Shown one piece after another: positions 34,626-42,398 of a stretch of 64,000 bases of DNA. The notes under the pieces are model-generated. The model was given only the letters and a program-made list of their open reading frames with translations, was not told the origin of the DNA and made no database searches. Position 1 is the first letter of the stretch; every line of letters begins with the position of its first letter. The position numbers and the translations under genes are program-made. Origin of the DNA: Marinobacter xestospongiae (GTDB lineage Bacteria > Pseudomonadota > Gammaproteobacteria > Pseudomonadales > Oleiphilaceae); the NCBI RefSeq assembly GCF_023156385.1, contig NZ_JAKZAK010000024.1, positions 24,354-88,353 on the forward strand, in the 5' to 3' direction.

Positions 34626-35771
34626 ATGCTTCGAGACCGTCGGCCCCTGAACCCGGAACATCAGCTCGCCCACTTGCCCATGGCCAGTATTATCCGCAGC
34701 CGGATGAAACGGCTGTTCCTGATCCTCGGCGGACTGATGGTCTGTCAGGTACTGATTCTATGGTCGGTGGAACCGCTGTCGCTGTTCGAGGCCGCCTGGC
34801 TGACCATGACCACGGTCGTCACCGTTGGCTATGGTGACTACGCCCCACAAACGGTCATCGGCCGACTCAGCACCATTGCGCTGATGTTCGTGGCGGCGAT
34901 TACCCTGCTCACCCTGATTGTGAGCGACTTCATTGAGTACCGGTTCTACCGGCGCGAACGAATCGTTACTGGACGCTGGATCTACCCCATGAAAGACCAC
35001 ATCGTGATCATCAACACCCCCCGCCACGGCGGCGAGCAATATTTCATGCGCATTGCCAAACAGATACGGGCAGTGCCGGAATACCATAGTATTCCCATCC
35101 AGATCCTCACCCGCCAGTACCCCAACGGGCTACCACCGGAGCTGACGGATCTGGGTTTGATCCACTACCACGGCTCCGGCAGCGACCCGGAAGCGCTCCG
35201 GGCTGTTCACGCCGGCGACGCCAAGCACATCCTGCTGCTGGCGGCCGACGAGTCCGACCCCCACTCCGACAGCCTGACCTTTGACATCGCCCATCGGCTC
35301 AGCGAAGCCAACCTCGGTGGCCGGGTAATCGCCGAGGTGGTGCGGGATGAAAACCGCTCCCGTTTCCAGCCGCTGGGGATTCGGACGGTGATCCGGCCAG
35401 TGCGTACCTACCCGGAAATCATGGTGAAAGCAGTGGTTGCCCCTGGCTCGGAGCGAGTACTTGAGGACCTGTTCAACTACGAACAGGATCATCCCCATCG
35501 TTACGACATTGTCCTGGATGACCTGAACTGGGCAGACATTGTCAGCGCGCTGATCCGTCATGGCATCGGTACCGCCCTCGCCTACATAAACGGCGATGGC
35601 GAGGTCATCTGCCACCCTCCAGTGGACGAGGAGATCGAGGGCAAGGGCCTCATTGTGCTGGTCAAATCCCAGGACACACCCACCGTCGCCGTAGTGGAGG
35701 AAGCGCTGGATCGCTACCGCCAGTTCGTAGCCAAGTGGCATGAAATGCAGGAGCGTGCCGGCAACACCTGA
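34626..35771 (+). CDS. Two-TM potassium channel with a C-terminal RCK-like regulatory region
   Basis: 381 aa. One membrane helix (FLILGGLMVCQVLILW), the pore with selectivity filter TVGYGD (residues 66-71), a second helix (STIALMFVAAITLLTLIV), then a long cytoplasmic part DHIVIINTPRHGG and on that resembles an RCK/TrkA_N domain (HILLLAADESDPHSDSL, VIRPVRTYPEIMVKAVV). The normal GxGxxG nucleotide loop is not seen (NTPRHGG in its place). Start ATG 34626 is chosen; the frame goes 45 codons further upstream across the divergent gap. Ends convergently with the CYTH gene; both stops sit in one palindrome. Confidence 0.86.
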   Translation: MLRDRRPLNPEHQLAHLPMASIIRSRMKRLFLILGGLMVCQVLILWSVEPLSLFEAAWLTMTTVVTVGYGDYAPQTVIGRLSTIALMFVAAITLLTLIVSDFIEYRFYRRERIVTGRWIYPMKDHIVIINTPRHGGEQYFMRIAKQIRAVPEYHSIPIQILTRQYPNGLPPELTDLGLIHYHGSGSDPEALRAVHAGDAKHILLLAADESDPHSDSLTFDIAHRLSEANLGGRVIAEVVRDENRSRFQPLGIRTVIRPVRTYPEIMVKAVVAPGSERVLEDLFNYEQDHPHRYDIVLDDLNWADIVSALIRHGIGTALAYINGDGEVICHPPVDEEIEGKGLIVLVKSQDTPTVAVVEEALDRYRQFVAKWHEMQERAGNT

Positions 35772-35789
35772 GGCGCGGTCTCAGGTGTT
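35763..35789. terminator. Inverted repeat that forms both stop codons of two convergent genes
   Basis: AACACCTGA (35763-35771) and TCAGGTGTT (35781-35789) around a 9-bp centre. On each strand the repeat encodes the final Asn-Thr-stop of the gene, so both proteins end in NT. It may be a small bidirectional terminator; there is no long T-run. Confidence 0.55.
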
Positions 35790-36620
35790 GATCAGCGCCA
35801 GCTGGAGAGCCCCCAGGTTCTCTACAACCTCAGGGTCAGGGCTGTCGCGGAGTCGTCGCAGATCGGTCTTTTGAGCCTCGCTGAGAACGCCCTCATAACC
35901 CGCCAGCACATCGTCCAGCGCCAGGCGCAGTTCATCGGTCAGTGCGCCGGTGAGCCAGCCGACGCTCACACCGTGGCACAGCCGGGTCAGGGCATCGCTG
36001 TCCGGGGCCAGCGCAGAGGGGTCATGCAGGCCCGCCAGGAAGTAACCCTGCTCCGCCTTGCTGATCAGATTGAGAAAGCAGCTATACGCCGCCGACAGCC
36101 GGGTGGCCCAATGCAACAGTCGCCGTTCATCCCCCGCCTTCAGCTCGAATTCCACCTCACACAACGGCCGGCTCTGGTCACCGGCAATGACCCGCCCCAG
36201 GTCAAAGGCGCACTCGATCACCGTGTCGCCCTCCTCCAGCATGACAATACGACGTTCGAAGTTGGTTTCGAACACCGGCTCCAGCTCCGCCAGGTTAACC
36301 CCCTCCGCCAGCGGCGTATCTGCCAGCAGGCCCAGATTGAGACGGGTGCCCGTCAGTGGCCACTCCCATTCCTGACGGCGATGGGCGCCAGCGCGAAACT
36401 CTCCCTGGGTTTTCAGGGTCTGGATGTAACGGTCGCCGGCACGGCGTACCCGTAAAGCAGCACGCTGACGATTGAGCTCGGCCTTGGGGGTATCGAAATA
36501 GGTGTTGATGAGGGCCTTGGTCTCACCGGCCGCCGCCTCGGGCAGCTCGCTGAGCCATTGGAAGGCCGCTTCAGCGGTCGCGGGGGATAGGGTCAGCTTG
36601 ATTTCAAGTTCCTGGGCCAT
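35781..36620 (-). CDS. CYTH domain protein (inorganic triphosphatase-like)
   Basis: 279 aa. The CYTH signature ExExK is ELEIKL near the start, followed by INTYFDTPKAELNRQRAALRVRR and, near the end of the tunnel fold, CEVEFELKAGD. Related to E. coli YgiF, a tripolyphosphatase, but YgiF has a C-terminal CHAD domain and is about 430 aa. Here only some 70-80 residues follow the CYTH fold, so the CHAD part is short or missing. Start ATG 36618-36620 (MAQELEIKL). Convergent with the channel gene. Confidence 0.85.
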   Translation of the reverse strand: MAQELEIKLTLSPATAEAAFQWLSELPEAAAGETKALINTYFDTPKAELNRQRAALRVRRAGDRYIQTLKTQGEFRAGAHRRQEWEWPLTGTRLNLGLLADTPLAEGVNLAELEPVFETNFERRIVMLEEGDTVIECAFDLGRVIAGDQSRPLCEVEFELKAGDERRLLHWATRLSAAYSCFLNLISKAEQGYFLAGLHDPSALAPDSDALTRLCHGVSVGWLTGALTDELRLALDDVLAGYEGVLSEAQKTDLRRLRDSPDPEVVENLGALQLALINT

Positions 36621-36666
36621 GGTGCACCTTGGGGCAGAGTCCGTTTCCGCCAGCATACACATCGCC

Positions 36667-36697
36667 AAAAAAAACGGCGACCCGAGGGTCGCCGTTT
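36667..36697 (-). terminator. Intrinsic terminator of the porin gene
   Basis: Minus strand AAACGGCGACC-CTC-GGGTCGCCGTTT followed by a run of eight T. 30 bp after the porin stop. Confidence 0.93.
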
Positions 36698-36727
36698 CAT
36701 TCCACGTTCTAACTCAGGTTAGCTGAA

Positions 36728-37699
36728 TCAGAAGTAGTAGACCGCACCAACAGAAGCGATGGAACGCTCGTCGGTGGAGGCAGTGTTGCCCTGACTGTCG
36801 GTGTAAGAGTATACCTCGTCACCGCCACCCAGGTAGCCTTCAAAGTAGACGTACATGTTGTCAGACACGTTGTGCAGCGCCTGCAGGGTCACAGTATCAC
36901 GCTCAGTGTCGTTGGCGTCGTCAGCAGTAGCCAGCTCGTAAGACAGCGCGAACTGGTTGGCACCGATGGTGTAAACGCCCATCAGGCCCGCTACGTCGTA
37001 AGCGTCTTTACGGGTCTGGTACTCGGCAGAAACAGTGAAGCTGTCTGCACCGTAGGCAGCACGCAGGCCGTAGGTGTTCTCGGCGTTGCCGTCGTGGTTG
37101 TCGTTGGAGTCCATGGCCAGAGCCAGCTCAACACCACCCATTTCGTAGGCAGCCGCCAGCTGGTACGGATAGGACTTCTCGGCGTTTTCAACGTCACCGT
37201 TAACCTGAACAGCGGCGCCCAGAGTCAGGCCTCCGAAAGACGGGGTTTCGTACTGGATCAGGTCGCCTTCGCCAGTGCTGTAGCTGCCGCCGATGCTGAT
37301 GGTTGCAACTTCGTAGAAGTTGGCGATCTGGTCGATCTTACGCTCGTACAGGGAGTCGTCAGAACCTACCCAGATCTTACCGAAGCTGTCACCCTTAACA
37401 CCGATGTAGGCTTCGTCAAGACGAACACGGCCGCGGCCCTTGGTCTTGTCGTCAGCGTCAAAGCCGTCCAGCTCCAGCTTGAAGAAACCTTCCAGGCCCG
37501 GGGCAATTTCGTGGCTGTGCTTCACACCCAGGGTGGAGCCGTTGTCGAAATGATCAACTGTGGAAGGACCACCGTCGAAGTTGTCGTGTGCCAGTGCGTA
37601 CTGGATGTTGCCGTATACGGTCGGCATGTTGTCTGCGGCCAGGGCAGAAGCGGAGAAGGTTGCCGCTGCGATAGCAGATGCGATGAGCGTCTTCTTCAT
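36728..37699 (-). CDS. Gram-negative porin
   Basis: 323-aa outer membrane beta-barrel with a 21-residue signal peptide (MKKTLIASAIAAATFSASALA). The start ADNMPTVYGNIQYALAHDNF, alternating polar/aromatic strands and a C-terminal aromatic YYF (Phe last) are typical of general porins in marine gammaproteobacteria. Loops are acidic (Asp/Asn/Glu rich), which suggests low pI and salt adaptation. GGAAGA is a good ribosome site before the ATG. It has a long AT-rich leader and a strong terminator, so expression is probably high. Ion preference is unknown. Confidence 0.9.
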   Translation of the reverse strand: MKKTLIASAIAAATFSASALAADNMPTVYGNIQYALAHDNFDGGPSTVDHFDNGSTLGVKHSHEIAPGLEGFFKLELDGFDADDKTKGRGRVRLDEAYIGVKGDSFGKIWVGSDDSLYERKIDQIANFYEVATISIGGSYSTGEGDLIQYETPSFGGLTLGAAVQVNGDVENAEKSYPYQLAAAYEMGGVELALAMDSNDNHDGNAENTYGLRAAYGADSFTVSAEYQTRKDAYDVAGLMGVYTIGANQFALSYELATADDANDTERDTVTLQALHNVSDNMYVYFEGYLGGGDEVYSYTDSQGNTASTDERSIASVGAVYYF

Positions 37700-38207
37700 G
37701 TTGCGTCTTCCTTTTTTGAGTTAACTCAGGTTTTAGCGTCGGGTTCTACCCGTTCTTTTTTGACTTCGACAATCGAGCCAGGAACGGGCCCGATTGTGTG
37801 TCGTAAACATGTCACTTTCATGACAAATAGTAAATGACGACTTAAGTGTTAACGGCACTGGAACCACCGTGGCCAAGACCACCGGGATTCGCCTTCGCTC
37901 CTTAAGCGTCAGCTACTTACAGGCTTTAATTAAAGCACTGCATGATGAATTCGTTTTAATACAAGGTTTTCACATTTGCAAACATTTCTACCAGATTTTT
38001 TAGTCCGTTTCGTGACAGTTCATGGCTGTTTTATAGCCAACTGCCCATCCAACTGACCATTCAAACCTGGGACCAACTTAGCCTTTCTTCACGGCTTTCA
38101 GAGTGATAGCTCAGCAAAGGCGCCGGACGACCATTTCCCGGGCAAGTCCAGCACGAACGAATGCACCAGTTTGGATCGTACGGTTACAACCCCGAGGTTG
38201 GCACGAC
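37700..38207. other. Porin leader and intergenic region (508 bp without a gene)
   Basis: AT-rich compared to neighbours, especially 37800-38060. It contains a perfect 14-bp palindrome GCTTTAATTAAAGC (37923-37936) and several short inverted repeats. It should hold the porin promoter(s) and regulator sites, but I cannot fix a -35/-10 pair with confidence. No tRNA, small ORF with start site, or other gene is supported. Confidence 0.5.
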
Positions 38208-38651
38208 TCACACTTCCAGCAAGAACGTGACCGGACCATCGTTTACCAACGCTACCTGCATGTCCGCACCGAACCGTCCCTCACCCACAAGCTCTGTACC
38301 CAGGGCTGCCCTGGCGGAGGCGATAAAGCGTAGATAGAGTTCATTGGCTTGATCAGGGGGAGCGGCGGAAGAAAAGCCGGGGCGGGTTCCGGAGCGGGTA
38401 TCAGCGGCAAGGGTAAACTGGGGGACAACCAGCAGCCCCCCTTTTATATCCTGGAGGCTGCGATTCATTCGCCCCTGGTGATCAGGGAACACACGGTAGG
38501 ACAGAATCTTTCGGCACAGCGACTGCACCTGAGCCTCACCGTCTTCGCGCTCAACCCCCAGCAACAGCAGCAACCCGGTATCAATCTCCGAGAGCCGGTG
38601 ACCTTCGACGGTCACACTGGCCTGTTTTACCCGCTGTATCAACCCCTTCAT
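38208..38651 (-). CDS. dtd: Dtd, D-aminoacyl-tRNA deacylase
   Basis: 147-aa homodimeric enzyme that hydrolyses D-aminoacyl-tRNAs, cleaning the translation pool. MKGLIQRVKQASVTVEG start, the catalytic region VPQFTLAADTRSGTRPGF (SQ in the family; VPQ here) and the C-terminal VNDGPVTF (NxGPVT) are visible. The ATG at 38649-38651 is the family's start; the frame runs 29 codons farther. It follows the prolyl aminopeptidase gene on the same strand, as in Pseudomonas, so the two likely form an operon. Confidence 0.95.
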   Translation of the reverse strand: MKGLIQRVKQASVTVEGHRLSEIDTGLLLLLGVEREDGEAQVQSLCRKILSYRVFPDHQGRMNRSLQDIKGGLLVVPQFTLAADTRSGTRPGFSSAAPPDQANELYLRFIASARAALGTELVGEGRFGADMQVALVNDGPVTFLLEV

Positions 38652-38763
38652 AACGTATCCGTTTGAATCTAGGAGCACAGATTCTAACGACCACGTCACT
38701 TTTCCTGCAACTGCCAGCCCCGGAAATTGCTTTACCAATCGTAACAGAGCCGCTGATGGTCAC

Positions 38764-39726
38764 TCAGGAAGTCGTTTCCTGGGATTTCTCCACCACCTCA
38801 TCTACAGCGTGCATCAGGGCATCCACAATTGCCGGCTCGGAGGCGGAATGACCCGCATCGCGAATGATGCGCAGATCCGCGTCAGGCCATGCCTGGCTCA
38901 GCACCAGGGCATTGTCCAAAGGACACACCATGTCGTAGCGGCCATGGACGATGATGCCGGGAATCCCAGCCAGCGCACTGGCATTGTTGAGAATCTGGTC
39001 CGGTTCCAGAAAGGCCCGATTCATGAAGTAGTGGCACTCGATTCGCGCCAGTGCGATGGCAACGTGGGGATGACCGAAATGGTCCACCACCGCCGGATTC
39101 GGGTGCAGGGTGGCACACCGCCCCTCCCAGATAGACCAGGCCTTGGCTGCCTGGATCTGCTCCAGCTCGTTGTCACTGGTCAGACGCCGATAGTAGGCCG
39201 ACACCAGATCGCCCCGCTCCGCCTCCGGGATCGGCGCCAAAAAGTCGCGCCAGTAATCCGGGAACACCCGGCTGGCGCCTTCCTGATAGAACCAGTGAAT
39301 GTCCTGGGGCCGGCACAGGAAGATGCCCCTCAGCACCAGCCCCATCACCCGCTCCGGATACTGTTCGGCGTAGACCAGACTGAGGGTGGAGCCCCAGCTT
39401 CCGCCGAACAGCACCCAGCGATCAATGCCCAGGAACTGCCGGACCTGCTCCATGTCCGCCACCAGATCGGCGGTGGTATTGTCCGCCAGCTCCGCCAGAG
39501 GCGTGGAGCGACCGGCCCCACGCTGATCCAGCAGGATGATGCGATAACGTTCGGCATCGAAGAACCGCCGGTAGTAGTCCTCACAGCCGCCCCCGGGGCC
39601 GCCGTGGACCACCAGCACCGGAATCCCCTCGGGATTGCCGCTTTCTTCCAGGAAGAGCTCGTGGGGAGGCGTCACCTTGAGGCGGTGACGGGCATTGGGA
39701 CGGAGTTCTGGGTAAAGGTTCAACAT
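38764..39726 (-). CDS. pip: Prolyl aminopeptidase (proline iminopeptidase)
   Basis: 320-aa alpha/beta hydrolase that removes N-terminal proline from peptides in the cytoplasm. VVHGGPGGGCEDYYRRFFD (oxyanion/HGGPG motif), nucleophile elbow GGSWGS and the C-terminal His in RDAGHSASEP are complete; DQRGAGRSTPLAEL is diagnostic for the S33 family. Same strand and 112 bp upstream of dtd. Start ATG at 39724-39726. Confidence 0.95.
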   Translation of the reverse strand: MLNLYPELRPNARHRLKVTPPHELFLEESGNPEGIPVLVVHGGPGGGCEDYYRRFFDAERYRIILLDQRGAGRSTPLAELADNTTADLVADMEQVRQFLGIDRWVLFGGSWGSTLSLVYAEQYPERVMGLVLRGIFLCRPQDIHWFYQEGASRVFPDYWRDFLAPIPEAERGDLVSAYYRRLTSDNELEQIQAAKAWSIWEGRCATLHPNPAVVDHFGHPHVAIALARIECHYFMNRAFLEPDQILNNASALAGIPGIIVHGRYDMVCPLDNALVLSQAWPDADLRIIRDAGHSASEPAIVDALMHAVDEVVEKSQETTS

Positions 39727-39811
39727 GGAGGCATCACCTGGTGTCCATTAATGAAAGGTGCCTGTCGTCGACATCGAAGCAGTATGACATGAAACGCTTT
39801 GCCTCGCCCAA

Positions 39812-39844
39812 AACGCGAAAGGGGCGACCCTGAGGCCACCCCTT
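39812..39844 (-). terminator. Probable terminator of typA
   Basis: Minus strand stem AAGGGGTGGCC/GGTCGCCCCTT with two G-U pairs and a 4-base loop, followed after a few bases by TTTT. About 75 bp after the typA stop. Confidence 0.6.
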
Positions 39845-39919
39845 CCACCAAACCAATCCGCTCTGCCAAACCTGACCGGGCCCGAGCAATCACCCGGGCC
39901 GGTCAGCTCGGCGTCCCGA

Positions 39920-41731
39920 TCAGCCCTTGTTGGCGCGCTTGCGCTCGTTCTCGGTCAGCAGCTTCTTGCGCAACCGGATCGATTTCGGCGTCACTTCCAC
40001 CAGCTCATCGTCATCGATGAACTCAAGCGCCTGCTCCAGGGTGTGCTTGATCGGCGGCACCAGCCCGATAACCTCGTCCTTGCCAGAGGCACGCATGTTA
40101 TCCAGCTTCTTGCCCTTGGTGGGGTTCACCACCAGATCGTTATCACGGCTGTGAATACCACAGAGCTGGCCTTCGTAGATTTCCTGGCCGGGGTCGAGGA
40201 ACAGCTTGCCACGGCTCTGCAGGGTCTCCAGTGAGTAGGTCAACGCGGTACCTGTTGCCATTGACACAATCACACCGTTCTGACGACTGGTGACATCACC
40301 CACCTTGATCGGACCATAGTGGCTGAAGGTGGAGGTCAGGATACCGCTACCGGACGTCATGGTCAGGAAGGTGTTGCGGAAGCCGATCAGACCACGGGCC
40401 GGAATGGTGTATTCCAGGCGCATGCGGCCCTTGCCATCCGGCGTCATGTTGGTCAGCTCACCCCTGCGCAGTCCCATCTGCTCCATCAGCGGGCCCTGGT
40501 GCTCTTCCTCGATGTCGACGATCACGTTCTCGTACGGCTCCTGCTTCTCGCCGTCGATTTCGCGGATCACCACTTCCGGACGACCCACCGCCAGCTCGAA
40601 GTTCTCCCGACGCATGTTCTCGATCAGCACCGACAGGTGCAGCTCACCCCGGCCAGATACCTTGAACTTGTCGGCGGAGTCCCCTTCTTCCACCCGCAGC
40701 GCCACGTTGTGCAGCAGCTCCTTCTCGAGGCGCTCCTTGATGTTGCGACTGGTGACGTACTTGCCTTCCTTGCCGGCGAACGGCGAGTCGTTGACCTGGA
40801 AGGTCATGGACACGGTAGGCTCATCCACTGTCAGCGGTGGCAGTGCCTCAACGGCATTCTGGTCGCACAGGGTGTCGGAGATGTACAGTTCATCCAGACC
40901 GCTGACGCAGACGATGTCGCCGGCCTGAGCTTGTTCAACCTCGACACGCTGTAGCCCGGAATGACCCATGATCTTGAGAATCCGGCCATTGCGTTTCTTG
41001 CCGTCCGCGCCAATGGCGGTGACCGGAGAGTTGGTGGTCACCTTGCCGCGCATGATCCGGCCGATGCCGATCACACCCAGGAAACTGTTGTAGTCGAGCT
41101 GGGAAATCTGCATCTGGAACGGGCCGTCCAGATCAACATTGGGCGCAGGAACATGGTCCACGATGGCCTGGAAGACCGCATCCATGTTGTCGTCCAGCTT
41201 CTCGTGGTCCTCGCCGGCGATGCCGTTGAGGGCGCTGGCGTAGACAATCGGGAAATCCAGCTGCTCGTCGGTGGCACCCAGGGCATCGAACAGGTCGAAT
41301 ACCTGATCCACGACCCAGTCCGGACGCGCGCCCGGACGGTCGATCTTGTTGACCACCACGATCGGGTTCAGACCTGCGTCGAACGCTTTCTGGGTAACAA
41401 AGCGGGTCTGCGGCATCGGGCCGTCGATGGAATCCACCACCAGAAGCACACTGTCCACCATGCTCATTACCCGCTCGACCTCACCACCGAAGTCGGCGTG
41501 TCCCGGGGTGTCCACGATGTTGATGTCGTAGTCTTTCCACTTCAGCGCAGTGTTCTTCGCCAGGATGGTGATGCCACGCTCTTTTTCCTGGTCGTTGGAG
41601 TCCATAACGCGCTCATTCTCGAGCTCTTTACGGTCCAGAGTGCCAGACTGGCGCAACAGCTGGTCCACCAGGGTGGTTTTGCCATGGTCGACGTGGGCGA
41701 TGATGGCGATATTACGAAGATTCTCAATCAC
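39920..41731 (-). CDS. typA: TypA/BipA ribosome-associated GTPase
   Basis: 603-aa translational GTPase used in ribosome assembly and stress adaptation. G1 AHVDHGKTT, G3 DTPGHADF, G4 NKIDRPGA, EF-G-like domains and the family C-terminal domain are complete. I chose the GTG at 41729-41731 (VIENLRNIAIIAHV) because AGGA lies 7 bp before it and it equals the usual family start; an ATG at 41749 (MPQDIV) is the alternative. It is divergent from glnA over a 667-bp region. A TATACT on the minus strand (41991-41996) may be its -10. Confidence 0.96.
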   Translation of the reverse strand: MIENLRNIAIIAHVDHGKTTLVDQLLRQSGTLDRKELENERVMDSNDQEKERGITILAKNTALKWKDYDINIVDTPGHADFGGEVERVMSMVDSVLLVVDSIDGPMPQTRFVTQKAFDAGLNPIVVVNKIDRPGARPDWVVDQVFDLFDALGATDEQLDFPIVYASALNGIAGEDHEKLDDNMDAVFQAIVDHVPAPNVDLDGPFQMQISQLDYNSFLGVIGIGRIMRGKVTTNSPVTAIGADGKKRNGRILKIMGHSGLQRVEVEQAQAGDIVCVSGLDELYISDTLCDQNAVEALPPLTVDEPTVSMTFQVNDSPFAGKEGKYVTSRNIKERLEKELLHNVALRVEEGDSADKFKVSGRGELHLSVLIENMRRENFELAVGRPEVVIREIDGEKQEPYENVIVDIEEEHQGPLMEQMGLRRGELTNMTPDGKGRMRLEYTIPARGLIGFRNTFLTMTSGSGILTSTFSHYGPIKVGDVTSRQNGVIVSMATGTALTYSLETLQSRGKLFLDPGQEIYEGQLCGIHSRDNDLVVNPTKGKKLDNMRASGKDEVIGLVPPIKHTLEQALEFIDDDELVEVTPKSIRLRKKLLTENERKRANKG

Positions 41732-42070
41732 AACAATATCCTGCGGCATGCGTACTGACCTGAGAGGTCTCAGGCGGCGGTCGTTCCCGACCACACGCAC
41801 ACCGTCTCAAATCCGTTAAGTAAAAGAACCGGCCCGGACATCGCTTGCTGACAACGAAAGCACAGTCAAGCGCGGCGGCCAGGCCTCTCCTCCCCCAGGG
41901 ACACTTTTGAGTGGCACAGCCAGTGCCAGCAGAAACCAAACAGAAGGTATGCGGTGCCCGTTCAGGAACAGGGTCGGTGAGGCGGCGCGCAGTATAACGG
42001 AAACTTGATGTCGTTAGTATGAATAATGGTCGCAATTGGCAGGTAATTCCCACGACGACAAACACCCTGA

Positions 42071-42087
42071 CGCACCATTTAAGTGCA
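42071..42087. promoter_or_regulatory. NtrC binding site 1 of glnA
   Basis: CGCACCATTTAAGTGCA is close to the NtrC consensus TGCACCA-N3-TGGTGCA. Its centre is 31 bp (three helical turns) from site 2. Confidence 0.7.
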
Positions 42088-42101
42088 TCAACCAAGGGGT
42101 T

Positions 42102-42118
42102 TGCACCATTTTGGTGTT
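42102..42118. promoter_or_regulatory. NtrC binding site 2 of glnA
   Basis: TGCACCATTTTGGTGTT matches the NtrC consensus in 12 of 14 defined positions. It lies about 110 bp upstream of the sigma-54 promoter, normal for an enhancer. Confidence 0.8.
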
Positions 42119-42215
42119 GAGCTACGCTCGTGACACGGCGTTTTGCGCCCCGAAAGCGCATCTGCCCGACAGCCAGGGCCCGTCACTGCGCTGTTCTGGC
42201 GCATGCACGAAAAAC

Positions 42216-42233
42216 TGGCACGGACCCTGCTTT
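42216..42233 (+). promoter_or_regulatory. Sigma-54 promoter of glnA
   Basis: TGGCACGGACCCTGCTTT: GG (-24) and GC (-12) are 10 bp apart, as sigma-54 RNA polymerase needs, and TGGCACG is the full consensus -24 block. It gives a leader of about 155 bases before the glnA ATG. Confidence 0.88.
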
Positions 42234-42398
42234 GTCTTACGCAACCAATTTTGAAGGTGAGCGTCTGTTGCTTCTGATAAGCTACGCCCACCTGATAACA
42301 AGGCTGCGTCGGCCCACGCACTGAGGCGGGAGCGCCGGCCAAACGCAACAAAGAACACCGACACGCCCGCCTGCGGGCTAAACAACGGAGCTTGCATA

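Noticed and set aside
38100..38170. Possible tRNA: GTGATAGCTCAG resembles a D-arm, with GCACCA later
   Set aside because: No pairing acceptor stem, anticodon stem or proper T-arm can be drawn; one D-arm-like word is not enough.
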